From Styela clava (lineage: Eukaryota > Chordata > Ascidiacea > Stolidobranchia > Styelidae), in assembly GCF_964204865.1 (NCBI RefSeq), contig NC_135251.1:15190001-15254000 (forward strand): 64,000 nucleotides of DNA. The letters are read 5' to 3'. The notes below the pieces were generated by a model. It did not search any database, had not been told where the DNA came from, and saw only the letters and a program-made list of their open reading frames with translations. This document shows, piece by piece, positions 1 through 12,412 of this stretch. Position numbers and translations under genes: made by a program. The number at the start of each line of letters is the position of its first letter. Within the stretch, counting starts at the first letter, position 1.

Positions 1-122
1 AAAATAGTTTTCATTTTGTTTTGATACAATTAGACGACCTCTACTACTGATAAAGTATTCTCTTTGTGTTCTGTCCAGTTGCGTGTATTAAAGACCCTGA
101 TGAACATATTTTTTGACTTCAG

Positions 123-292
123 CCTATGCGTATATGCATTACCCACGACAGAAATTTGAACAACATTTTATCAGAGATATGACTTGGTATTTTGCGTCTG
201 ATCCCAAAAGAGGAAATCGAAATATTCGTTTGAATATCTTGTCGAATAAATGTCTCCACTTATTCAGTAGTGGCGGCAATAATCTGAAATAA
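123..292 (+). CDS. possible last exon of an upstream gene
   Basis: A pyrimidine-rich stretch ending in AG at 121-122 is followed by 56 open codons and a TAA stop at 290-292. In this frame the peptide contains YAYMHYPRQKFEQHF and later WYFASDPKRG, which looks like ordinary protein rather than translated AT-rich noise. The exon would enter with two leftover bases. I do not recognise the family, and the rest of the gene would lie before the window. It could equally be a chance open frame. Confidence 0.3.
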
Positions 293-1111
293 TACCCTTT
301 CGATGGTAAAATTATTACATCATAATCCGAAAATGTTGAATTTGCTGACTAATCCAATCGGAAGCGGATCAGCGGTCAGTTTTCGTTTGTCACAGAATGG
401 TTTTAACTTCCAATCAACTTAGATGTGGTGCCTTTCTCCCTATACTATACAAAAATATCATTTGTAAAACTTTACACGATTTATAAGTTATTTCAAAAAT
501 AATATTTTTAAATATTTCAACAGATCTGCTGAGATGGGTGTCGCGAATCAGGTACATAAAAACAAATTGTATATTTTTTAATAAATATTTATGCAGAATA
601 ATATGAGACATACCACAAGAGAAACTCCTAATTATATACAGAATACAATTTAAAGCGAATGATGATTATCATATTAGTAAGTATTAGTAGATCAAAAAAG
701 ATCTACCAAGAATACAAAGTTGGTTTAATTACAGAGATTAGTCATCTTATTCAGTGGTTGACTATTTATTTTATCTCATGTTGTCAGGGGTGGGTATTTT
801 AAGGAATTTATATTATCAATATATACCACACGATATATTAATGCTTATATTTTTCTGGTTCGGCTTAATCCGGTACTTTATTAGTTATAAATAGAATCAA
901 AAATTGTTCTCTATCAATGTCTTTTTATAAAGGTTTGACTGGGTTCGAAAACACTCGCATGTATAAGTTTTAATTAAGATAAACTATCAAGCTGTAAATT
1001 TCATAAGTTTATAGTCATGATGTTGTAATCGCAACGGAAAGTCAAAGTGTCAGGGCATATATTATGGTGGTTTCAAATAATTAAAAAAATTTTCAGTGTA
1101 CTAGTCACAGG

Positions 1112-1380
1112 GTCACTCAAAAAACGGAATCCATGAAGTTCCTGATTATCTCCGTGAAATTGGAGTAAATTATTTGATTTTGTTTATACTTCTGTTTGTG
1201 TATGATTGATACCCAAAAATTTCAGGAATCTAGGACGTTTTGCACAAAATTGGGGTTTTCGATAAAAAATGTTCCGAATCATGCACAAACAGAAGTTGGA
1301 GCATAAACAAAATTTAATAAATTTTTAATTTCTGTAGAAGTTATTAACAAATTCATGGGTACCGTTTTTTTGACTCAACT
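1112..1380. mobile_element. foldback (MITE-like) inverted-repeat element
   Basis: The left end GTCACTCAAAAAACGGA is mirrored on the right by the complement of CCGTTTTTTTGACTCAAC. A second, inner pair of inverted sequences follows: TTTTGTTTATACTTCTGTTT near 1180 and its imperfect complement near 1290. The whole stretch can fold on itself and carries no coding capacity. It lies just upstream of the protease exon at 1430. The boundaries are approximate and I did not find a convincing target-site duplication. Confidence 0.5.
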
Positions 1381-1429
1381 TGAGGAGCAACTTGGGGTGA
1401 GTTGTCATGGCATATTTTACACATTTCAG

Positions 1430-4400
1430 ATTACCAAATGATACAACTTGTAAATTGAGAGGAATATCAGATCTTGGCATGAATGTAGGTGAGTTTATCA
1501 ATACAAATCAAATTTTGTATCAATTTTAAAAAAATTCGAAATAAAAAAATAACTGGTTTTATTAATTTGATGATTTTCCCCAAACTCGTAATGCAATTTT
1601 CGTTTGCGATATTATTATGTTATTGGAATTTATTATTATGCTACAGGCTATTTGTCGAAGTATTCAAATTCGAAAAAGCATGTAAAAGAAAAATGATGAA
1701 ACGTCAGCAGCAACAATTAATGAAAACGACTGTTTTCGAAATCATAGTCAAGACCTGATAATGAGGCAAAGAACTTCTGTTTTTTAGATGATTATGTTGT
1801 CCCTTCAACAAATTTACCTTGGATAGTGACGATTGAACAACATGGCAGACGAAAATGCGGTGGGATCGCTATTGATTCTAACAAAATTCTAACAACAGCT
1901 CACTGTTTTATTCGCAATCCAAGACAATCTAACCATAAGCCCACACCCAGGCCGTGGTAAGTAAATCAGGTTACTATTTCTTTCATTTTTTTGCATAAAT
2001 AAAAATTTAAATGAAAATATAAAATAAGCATTATTGTTTTATGTTCATAAATATTTGGTGTAATATTTATAGATAATGTTGCAACTACCAATAATAGTGT
2101 AATCTATATCGCTGTACATAGTGTCATTTAATTGAAATATTTCTTATTGCAAAAAAAAACTAAATATGTATATGGAAGAGAGAGACGATATATTGGAAAG
2201 CTACATGTAACATCGCATCACCATACAAATAGAACCATTCAGACAAATCCAATTTTCTAAATAACAAAAGCAAAACGAACAGTATTTCAAATACTTCAAT
2301 TGACTATGACTCGTCTTATATCAAAACTTCTTTCGTCAATCATAGCAAAATGCTGGAAAATTACGACGTCAGAAGTTCAAATGGAAAGAAGTATAATATA
2401 AAAAATGTGAAATGGCATAAAAATTATCACCGCGAAAGAGGAAATGCAGACTTTTACAGGTAAGAAAGCGCTTACTCTAAATAGCTCAATTCATTTCACA
2501 TTTTCTAGATAAGAATGCACAAGATACATTGAATATTTACGTACATTTTACACCGGAAAAGATGTGCCGAATAAAAGTATTTTCTGAAAAAACACCGGTT
2601 TCGTTATTTTCAAATATTTTTTTGTGGTATTAAATAAATATAATTGAAAAACAACATGGTAAAGAGTTTTTATAGGTATCGTAGATCAAACAAACAATCG
2701 TTTCCTATTTTTTATTGCAAAACGGATTTGTTTTATCCATTAATCTATTTTTGAGTATTTCGCCTATTTTGTCGGATAGTAAAAGTGATAAGACAAAACC
2801 TTGCTACATGACACAAATTTATACAAAATGTAATTATATGGAGTTACTTTTTCAAAGAAGAATTCACACAAACTCACAAATGAAAGAATTTATACATCAA
2901 TCGACAAATAAAACAAGTTTTCATTTCAGGATATTAGGCCTATACATTTATTGAGTTTATATAATAATAATCTTACGAAGACAAAAATAAATAAAAACCG
3001 TACGGACCTCCTGAAGTATGCGCACCACGATGGCGCACAACCTGAACTCAGGTTGTGTACCAGGTTAGGATTCAGGTTATGCGACATCTTGGTGCGCATA
3101 CTTCAGGAGTAACAACCGTACAATATTAAAAATAAAGCAATATGAAACTTACAATACTGAATTTCAAAGTCTATGTCCGTCCAAGGGACTCTCTCTGAAA
3201 AATATCCAATAACAATTTATACTACAATGAAAAGAATGTTTGTTACAAGTTTAAGTACAGAAGATGTCACATTATGAAATGTGTATTTTTGGGGGTACTC
3301 CCGAAGTATGTGAGCCAAGATGGCGGACACAGGAACGTAGTATGTGTACCAGGTTACGGTTAGGCCATGATTTCAGGTTCAAATACTACGGGAGTGACTT
3401 GGCTAGTCCCAGAACTCGTAATTTAACTAAAAAATATAATAAAAAATAAGAAAAATTGGAATAAAATTATGGCCTAACCCTAACCTGGTACACATACTAC
3501 GTTCCGGTGTCCTCCATCTTGGTTCACATATCTTTTTTTATGTATATCCAAATTGAATCAAGCGTTTTTTTTTTTGGTTTCTTCTCTTTAATATTTGCTT
3601 TGTTAGTAATGTTAGTTATACATTAGACATATCTAATTTCGTTTTAATACACTTATAAGATTCGACATTGCAGTTGTGGAACTCGAATCACCATTATCAT
3701 GCGGTTTTACTCGTTGTTTGAAAACCAGTTATCCTGTTCCTACTAAGAGTCATGTGTGCTGGGCAATAGACGAAACAAAATCAGGTAATAAATCTATTGT
3801 AAAATGAAAATAAGAATCTACAGCAATCCAGCAATGAAAAAATATATTCGAAAATGTTGTAAAAGTACGGCTTAGTTTTTTTTAGTTTAAAATACTTTTG
3901 TATTGAACTTTTACTCCATGCTGACAATATTGTCAAAATAAAACAGGATTGCCGACTTCAGATCAAACACAACTACATCTCACAAAGATTGTTGTTACTC
4001 CCTGCAGGGAAGGCCATCGACCGCATCACAGAAAATTTCATTTGTGTACAAATAAAACAATGGCGGAGGTAAGATTTGTAACATGAGTATGGCGGTTTTC
4101 AGTCAACGCAATCTTGAAATAACAGCTAACCTTTTTCACCCACCCTAAACTAAATCATGGTAATTGAAATACATGATAAAATAGATCTATACTGAATAGA
4201 AGAATCTGGGTTAGTTGAGAATACGAATGACACTCCATCAACCGTCGTTTAAAGATAAAAAAAAGTAATAGGAAGTTTATATGCATTAGGGCGATAGAAA
4301 TGATTATGTTAAAGAAAAATACCAACAATATGATCAACAACAACATAATAAAAAAACGATCCGTATGAACATTTCGTGCCCAATAATTCATACGAATAGA

Positions 4401-7016
4401 TAATGATATAGACATCAATAATAGAACTTTATCGTTTTGCTATTTGAGTTCAAACAATTCAAAAGAAAGGGGGAACTATATCTAATTCATGAATAAAATG
4501 CATAAGCCATAGCCGATTTGGAAAATTGAATTACTGCGTGACAAAGCCTTGGAACTGAAATTGGTGTCTAAATGAAACCCACTCACCGAAAATTGTACTC
4601 AAAAAATTCAGAAACGAGAAATATGACATTAAGTAATCAATCAGGAAATCACCTCAATAGTGGATGGGATCAGAGATTAATTTTGTCAGAGTGAAACATT
4701 CTACAAAGAAAAATTTCCACGGTTGAGCTGTTTGAGAGAGGAATGTCTTGAGTTGAATTATCTTGAAACCCTAAATTAGTTAACTTGGATTAGTGTACAC
4801 GGATATTGTATATATACCAAAAAAGTGGACTTGTCATATTTTCATGTTTATAATTTTTTCGCTTAGTCCAAATATACGTTTTATATGAAGATTTCATGTC
4901 AATTCTACTCTACGACTTTCTGAACACTCATACATAATTTCCGAAACCCATTTGAAAATTTTCGAAAGTATCAACATTAATCACAAAAAACTGCCGTATA
5001 TACATACATACAGATGTAATAGAGGATTTTATGTCAATCAAATAGCGGTAAATGTCAATCTTCATTCAATATAAGTGAAGATACATCAATTATTGTTTCA
5101 ATACCGCTATAATTGGGCGTTAAACTTACATCGAAATTGAAAACACATTGTAACGCCGGTCAACCTGGTTGATAATGTCAATCAAATGCGGAATTTATCG
5201 CGATAAACAAACAAAGAGTTCCGACATAAACAAGTCAATCTTTTGTACAAATAAATTTAAGAACGTATGTCTATTATCATACTTACATAATCTTTTTCTG
5301 GTGTTCTGAAAATGCATGAAATATTTTCCGTAAATCTCGACATTTTTCACAAAATTGTGATCAAAGCAAGGTCAACTCAAGTTCTGTTAATAAATACGGA
5401 TAATTTATTCAAAAGTGAATCAGCCCATAGAAGTTCCAGAAGTTACTTCCAACACACCAGGAAATACGTATTTGAATTTCAAAACGAGTTTCAATAGAAG
5501 TGAATTATATCGTGCAGCCAGTCGACGACAAGCAAACGATATCAGTTTTAGCAAATGGTATCCATTTGTATATTTACTTTGTGACTTGTTCTATTTATAT
5601 TCGTCGACTCGTTGACGTGTATACAGACATTAGAAGCGCAGGCAAAACTTATATCGTTTTATATCGCGGCCTTTCACCAGTTGTCATGAATTGCCCTTGT
5701 CGGATGATAAAATGAAAAATATAATACTCTTTTTCATGTCTTACCTACAATTGCTCCATTACTACAATTGCAACCACTACTAAACAGCAAAATGCTCACC
5801 TATTGCCTAATCTAATGGAACACTCAAATAAAGTTAGGTTTACTTAGCGGGAGCTCTCCATGAAATTTTGCAAGTATTGACTTTCACGAAAATGTAGTTT
5901 GACATTTTTCGAGAATGTAATTTTGTGAGGGTTTTACTTTGCGAAAGCGTACTTCTTCAAAAACCTAATTTTGAATAAATGTACTTTTGCCAGAATTCGG
6001 TCTTGAGTGTAAAAATTACTTTGCACCAATTATAAATTCCCTACAATAGAAATGTTGTGGCATTTTATCCTAGCCAAAAAGCTTATTGCCCGCCCTACTT
6101 TTTAAGCACGTACATGTAAAAAACTGCAGTCTCGGAAAAAGTTTTTGCATTGGGGGTTAGGCTGTTCGCCCAATGCGCTTGATAGCACGTTGGCTGCTCC
6201 TGGTTAAAACAATATTATGAGTTCACTGTTCATCCACACCCGCTCATCTTACCTAAAACCGTCAATATATAGATAAAGATTACAATTATAAGAGCAAATG
6301 GATTGTGGTATTATATGGTATGTCAATAACAGATTATGGTCATGATTCAATATACAATTTCGTCTAGAAATATAAACCAGATATACAAATCACTGACTTA
6401 TGGCTTTCATCTTGCTGTGTATAAGTTTTCAGGAACTTGCACCTTTCATTATGTCTGATAGACACGATAAAATTCACATAATGAAAAACAAATAATAAAA
6501 CAAAAACATATTCGACGCAGTTAAATCACGTTGGAGATCGTCAAGTATTTCTCTTTGAAAGAATCAAATTATGCGCTTTTACAGAAACGACATTGAAGAT
6601 ATCCCCAGCTAACATGACAATATATATTGAATACCAAAATGCAAAGCAATTTACTTTTGAGCAACGTGCGGTACAAACAACAATTATATTTAGTTTGGGC
6701 AGTGTCGGTTGGTTTTTCATTAAATACAATTATGTCCACATTGCCATCATGCTATATTTGGCTCCAAGACTGAAAGATGAAGTCTTAATACCAAGTAAAG
6801 TAAATCAAAATTGTTTCATATTTCCAGGGACAGAGCGGACAGCCAATACTCTGCACCGATATGAAAACTGGTCATTATTCAATTTCCGCATTGATATCTC
6901 AAAGAAACCCTAGAGGCACTGCAACCGTGTTAACCAATCTATATCACGATGTTTTTCCAGATAAGTGGGCATCCTGTAACTCAACTATTGGAAAATTCCC
7001 AATATCACCATCTTAA
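1430..7016 (+). CDS. trypsin-fold serine protease or protease homologue (5' end missing)
   Basis: Six exons fit in phase: 1430-1488, 1788-1956, 2346-2459, 3660-3784, 3947-4068 and 6828-7016, with TAA at 7014. They give about 258 residues of an S1-family domain. Seen in order: a cysteine-bearing lead-in, PWIVTIEQHG, CGGIAIDS, LTTAHCF (catalytic His), FDIAVVELESPLSCG (catalytic Asp), and GQSGQPILC holding the catalytic Ser. Three features are odd. The usual IVGG start of the mature chain reads NVDD by spacing. No Arg or Lys precedes it. The GDSGGP motif reads GQSGQP, so Asp194 is replaced by Gln. Asp194 and the freed N-terminus normally form the activating salt bridge, so both partners are lost together. 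The product may be a non-classical enzyme or a binding-only homologue. A signal-peptide exon should lie upstream but I could not identify it. The last intron is 2.76 kb. An AATAAA lies at 7167. Confidence 0.8.
3008..3110. repeat. near-perfect palindromic MITE, copy 1
   Basis: The ends CTCCTGAAGTATGCGCACCA and TGGTGCGCATACTTCAGGAG are exact complements, and the 100-bp body is largely palindromic. The flanks carry AACCGTAC on both sides, a possible target duplication. It lies in intron 3 of the protease gene and is related to copies at 3290 and 50.95 kb. Confidence 0.65.
3290..3530. repeat. palindromic MITE family, copy 2
   Basis: The left end reads TACTCCCGAAGTATGTGAGC followed by CAAGATGGCGGACAC and GTAGTATGTGTACCAGGTTA. 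The right end carries the complement of the inner part, ending near CCATCTTGGTTCACATA. It is about 240 bp and matches the 50.95-kb copy more closely than copy 1. It is in intron 3 of the protease gene and is non-coding. Confidence 0.6.
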
Positions 7017-9586
7017 AATAGATGACATCTTTCGTTGTTAAACACTGGATTCAAAATATTTATTTATTTATAGTTATAGTTATAAATAATGTTGGCCTAA
7101 AAACATACTTTTTAAATGCATTTCAAATATAATGAATGGGATACGTGCAACATTTTTGTTAAGTGCAATAAATTTTCACCCATAAACTGATAAACAAATC
7201 GCAAATTTAAATATTAGTTAATGTTTGATATCTTTCATGTATGATTTGTAGTGAATTGACACCACTATTCTATAACCATCCACAAAATTAGCCCATTTAT
7301 AAAGTTCTCATTGCACTCCCAATTTAACCGTCAAATACGACAGGGTTTGACGGGAGCTTGCAGAAGAGTGGGTCCGCATGGATTCGACAGGCTCGCAAAG
7401 GTTAATGCGAGTAAAAATGTTGTTAGTAGAAACCTGCTCGCAACAGGCATTTTTATTGAATCTCTCGAAACATTTTAAATCGAGGGAATGTGTAATATAT
7501 CATAGTGTATATGAACTCAATACGTTTATGTATGTGTCAGACTCAGTATTACAAACTTGGTTTTCCAGTATTACATATTTCAGTCCAATTTCATGTCCTT
7601 TAATATCGATATTGTTTGATGAAAGAGGTGAAAGAATCATTTCTAAATTCGTTTTAATTTCTAACTACGACTTACACAATAGAATATATATTTCAAGATA
7701 TTTTTGTCTATGCCACTGTGATCTTGCGTGTTTTTATCAATGAACTTTTAGCTGTATATATTGTTTATTAATAAAGTGTAATGCAATGAAACTAGTAGTC
7801 ATTCATGGAACGGTTTTTCATATATGGTGATTTTGAGACCACACCTAATCGATAAGGATTATTGGAAGAAACTGTGAAAACGGAAATGTTGTGAAATGTC
7901 AAAAAATATTATAATTCTGGAAACCATATTTATTCAACAAGTACACTCCATTATTAAAAAATTGCTGTTAGCAACATGAAAGAATAATACTGAGAAAGAC
8001 AGCAATGATTCCAAGTAAATAGTAAATGAATAATAGTAAATGGTGATTATTCAAACGATTTCAAAAGAACGAGTAAAGTTGTATTTATCACCCAGACAAA
8101 TCGCTGGTACATCGGTGTATGTTTTTTCCTTTCGAGAATAATTGCACTTTGCAAATGTTATACAAATAATTGAAATAAATTTGAATACTATAATGATTCC
8201 TCAATGCAAACAAGACTAACCCGCATAACATTGAATATTTTGAGATAAGACATCACTTCGCATTCACAAATTGAATTTTAGTGAAATTTAAACTTGAAAT
8301 TACGATTGCGAACACAAATCTATTAGAATGCGATACCACCAACAGCAAAGTTGTAACTTTATATCCCGTAAAATTTATTCCTGTTAATTACTGCCATATA
8401 TCCTCATGTCCACGTGTAAATAATGAATCAAATAACCATCAATTAGTAGATAATATTATTCCTAATTATAGGATATTAGCGACAGGTTTTGCTAAACAAG
8501 CTGCTCTTTTTATTGTCTATGAATAACCTTACCACTTTTAACATGCCCGTCGTCGCGTGCAACCTGTCCACAAACATATCGTAAAAATAGAATATGATTG
8601 AGTGCTTTTATGTTCAGCATGAGATTTTATCAGACACCCATGCTGGTATTTAATAAACCATGTAAATTTTCTAAAATTATGTTTTATATTGTACATACCT
8701 AAATACAATTAATCATGATTATGAATACATGGGAGAAATGTGTTTATGGTTGTGTATCAATATCAATTTTTAAAATGGCGGAAAACATTGGAATGCAATG
8801 TTATTAAAAGATCAATACATTGCGTGCTCATATGAAAATGTCATCAAAGCAAATACAGCGAACAAAACTCCTTCGGGGTAATGGTTCATCTGACTTGTAA
8901 GCTTGACGTGGAATATATATATAAAAAAAAATAGAACACTGAAGCGGCAGTGTAGGCAAGAAGACCTAAAACAATCATAATCCGCCTACTGGAAAATATT
9001 TTGTGGCACTCCTCTAAATATTATTTTATTCCAGTCAAAATTTTGGAAATTAAAGTCTTGTAGGTCGCGTTTTCGGTAAATCAATAACCAATGAATAAAT
9101 CTGAATTGATTAAGTGTATTTTTTTTTTTTTTATGTGAAGCGCTTATTTGATATGCCTACATCTGTTCTACATTCAATATTGTACCTTATGTAATTGTTT
9201 TCACATACGCTATAATTTTATCAGAAATTCCATATTGCATTCCAACACGCATTCTTTAAATCTTTGTCGAATTAATCGTAGAAAACACATGACTATGTTG
9301 CTGTAAAATCTTGTATACTCTTGTTCAAACATTAAATTGGTATGAAGTATATATTTAATGTGTTATTTGATTAGTAATATCTAACAAATCTATATTTGTT
9401 CAACATATCAATGAAAATTTCCAACGTTTTGTTGTTTCAAAAAATAGTTTGGCGCTGTTGCCCACGAACTTTATTTCGAAATGTTTTGGTTGTAATATTG
9501 AAATACCCACATTGATGCATCGTAAGCTTATATAATATCTATAAAAGCTAAATATCTACATACAAAAATTGATTGCAGTTGCAAAC
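7017..9586. other. intergenic, no gene recognised
   Basis: AT-rich sequence between the protease and the small membrane-protein gene. The open frames at 7378-7743 and 8281-8526 have no family motif, no codon signature and no splice partners that I can see. Nothing else is supported here beyond the AATAAA at 7167. Confidence 0.5.
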
Positions 9587-11474
9587 ATGAATGAATACGA
9601 AAACATTGATGGAGTTGAGTTTCGTAGAATTGGAGATGGTGGATTATCAGGTATTTTTCGTATTTGCTTTCTTGCTTCATACATATTATTAATAATTACC
9701 GCTGTGATTTTGTAAACTAATATATGCATGAAACTACTTTATGAATATATGGTTACAGAATGTTAGGCGCAATAAAACTGGGAGGAAAAGGCAAGTAATC
9801 TCTATATAATAAAGTTTACTTCACACTTCCTCAGACACAAACCCAAACTGAAATTTGCGATGATCATGCAAATACCGCTTTTAGCATTGCATTTATCTTA
9901 TTGAAAAATAAAATGTATTTATTATTGTGGATATGTTACATCGATGCCCTGCTATATTATTAGCAAATTTCCCGGGTGAAAATGGCTGACTAAAAGCAGG
10001 AATGTATTGACGAATATTTTATTATAGCACCTCCTCTGAATAAGAGACCAGATGAAACGAAAATTGCACATACGACAAAATGGAGATGGATTTTCATAAC
10101 AATTGGCTTCTTTGTTATCTCTGGCATATCATCTACAGCATTTTATCTAAGTTGGAAGGTAAACTGCAATCGCTGAAGTCATTTTATTCTCTAGGATCCA
10201 TTTTTGTGTAATGCGTCGGAGGTCGCTTCTTGGAAATAAGCCTTGGTGTTAAATTTTAGTTCAAACTATTCTGTATAGTACAGTGTATACGATCTGAACA
10301 AATTGAACTACAGCATATTACAGAGTTTCTGCCCCAAAAATTGCTTTTAGCGCATCAAACATTCATTTATAAATGCGTCACGACTTTATTTAACGAATGT
10401 CCAGAACATTCGGGTTTGGGGTCACTTCTAATTGGTCGAGCAACGACTACTTTTAGTTACGTACGTTTTTCAATTGCATTGTTACTGTATGTGTATTGTG
10501 TATTCCTGCAATAGCTATACCAAGAACAAACGAATAATGAAGAAATGTGGAGGGAAGCGCTGACAAAGATAAACATGACCATATTCAAAGGTATGGAAAT
10601 TTTTGTAAACTGAATACATTGACATTAGGCATTAAATTCTGCATTATCTATTACCATGGGCTTGTCCATGGGACATATTTTTTTTTCATAAATCATCTCA
10701 TGGCGATTTATGCCCGTTCCATCTCATGAACCAGTCTGGTAACTAATCTAAAAATAAAAAAGGCCATGTGTATTTATTTATTTATCCGGTGTCTCACCAC
10801 GAATCAAATAATAGATAAAACCAAGTGTAGTGCTGACGTAATCAATTTTGCTATCATAAATAAAATGTGTGCTGTCCCATGGGACGTTTTCCATGGCCAC
10901 GGTTGACTATTACTACTGCATTCATGATAATTTATTAAGGTTATTTGTTGAAGAAACTCTATTTGTTAGACTTCTCTAATAAAACAAACACTTCTATGGA
11001 AATAAAATGTGTACAAATAATACATTTTATAGTGTGTTGTGTAAAGCAAGAAACCCAACCAGGAACTGCTAACGGATACTGATGATAATTATAATTTGAA
11101 TAAATAATTCAAGTATTTTTTGCATAATTTCATAAACATTCAATATACAGTATGCAATGAGGCACTTCAGCGGAAAATTTTCACTTATTTCTGTATTGCT
11201 CTCTTGTTTAACTACTACGCAGATTCACGTGGATATTCATATTTGGAATATGAATATTCTACCCCGACCGTATCGTAAACTAGGGCTGGACTACGATGTT
11301 CTCCATCCATAGGTTCCTGCAATATATTGCTTCATCCAATTTGTAGCATTTTGTATCGAATTTGAATGAATAGACTTTTACATAACGATGCAACCCGATC
11401 TAAACTTGGTCGCTTCAACACAACTTGTAATGTATTTTGTATGTTTAGAAATCCAGAAGAAATTATCAAGCTAA
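9587..11474 (+). CDS. small single-pass (type II-like) membrane protein
   Basis: Four exons join in phase: 9587-9650, 10028-10158, 10515-10590 and 11449-11474. They total 99 codons including TAA, giving 98 residues. The N-terminus is polar and acidic (MNEYENIDGVEFRRIGDGG). A hydrophobic helix spans about residues 42-64 (WIFITIGFFVISGISSTAFY). A short hydrophilic tail follows, with an N-glycosylation sequon (NMT) at about residue 84. There is no cleavable signal; the Lys/Arg-rich stretch before the helix suggests the N-terminus is inside the cell. I do not recognise the family. Type II lectins and fibrinogen-like proteins start this way, so the fourth exon chosen here, which ends at once, may not be the real continuation. 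Confidence 0.5.
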
Positions 11475-11905
11475 AAACATCCATCCGGAAGTTTCCAAAT
11501 TGTTGGGATTGGTAATTTCAGTTATTTAATGACATCGTGAATACGTTTACTTTTCTTTATATAAGATATACGATACAAAAATTTTAAGTGAATTGTACTA
11601 GTTCTATTTTATGGTAATGATTGCAACATGGCTATACAGGCTTACATCATCATTTTTGTGGGCAATTTCAATTTCAGATATAAAAAAAAACGCCCGTCAG
11701 GTAAAGGAGGAAACATGCACCATATGTACTCATCTAAGTATGCGTTAATGGATACATTTCCATGATCATCTATAGCTGAACTTAAAATTTAATTTTATGA
11801 TAAAAATTCCCTGGAACTGCAATCTTGTGATTTATTCACTTTAGGCGGCATAAAAAAAAGTGAGATAAAGCGATTCGTACATTGTATTTTTTTTGCGTAT
11901 GTATT

Positions 11906-11906
<1 letters not shown>

Positions 11907-11938
<32 letters not shown>
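11907..11938. repeat. (TA)n microsatellite
   Basis: A run of about 15 TA dinucleotides. Confidence 0.95.
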
Positions 11939-11943
<5 letters not shown>

Positions 11944-12333
11944 GATAACGTATACGTTGAATATAATATTAATGATGGGCTATTTAGTTTATAAAACTTT
12001 TTTTCCTATAGTCGACCACAATACGTTTTTGTATAAGGGGTAAGACCGGCAGTAAGATCGGGATCTTTTATATGAGTTATGTTTAAAAAATTAAAGAATT
12101 GTTTTTGTTGATATGCTAGAATTTGCTGAATGAGAGTTTGATGACGACGAAGAGCCGATTTGCGTTATCTGGTCTTTCAGTTTAACGACATTTAAAACAC
12201 ATTCGTGCTGTTGTTACGGCCATGAAGAAATTCATTATTTATGTGTATATAAAAAACCTTTTTTCTCCTAAAAATTGTACTTTTCCGATTTCGAGAAATG
12301 AAACACTGTTTTTAGTTTTTATATAGTTTAAGA

Positions 12334-12412
12334 CAGTGCTTCTCAAACTTTTTTTTTCGCGACCCCAATTTTCATAAAATCGAAGCCTGCAGATACTCGC
12401 GACCCCACAACT
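12334..12412. mobile_element. hAT-like element end (fragment)
   Basis: CAGTGCTTCTCAAACTTTTT followed by CGCGACCCC is the familiar end of non-autonomous hAT elements. I could not pair it with a matching opposite end, so the element length is unknown. Confidence 0.5.

Noticed and set aside
7378-7743. 121-codon frame as a gene
   Set aside because: No recognisable domain or splice context and composition like the surrounding DNA.
11449-11516. Alternative reading NPEEIIKLKTSIRKF in the last membrane-protein exon
   Set aside because: It is attractive as protein but needs a different phase from exon 3; kept out of the model for lack of a junction that supports it.
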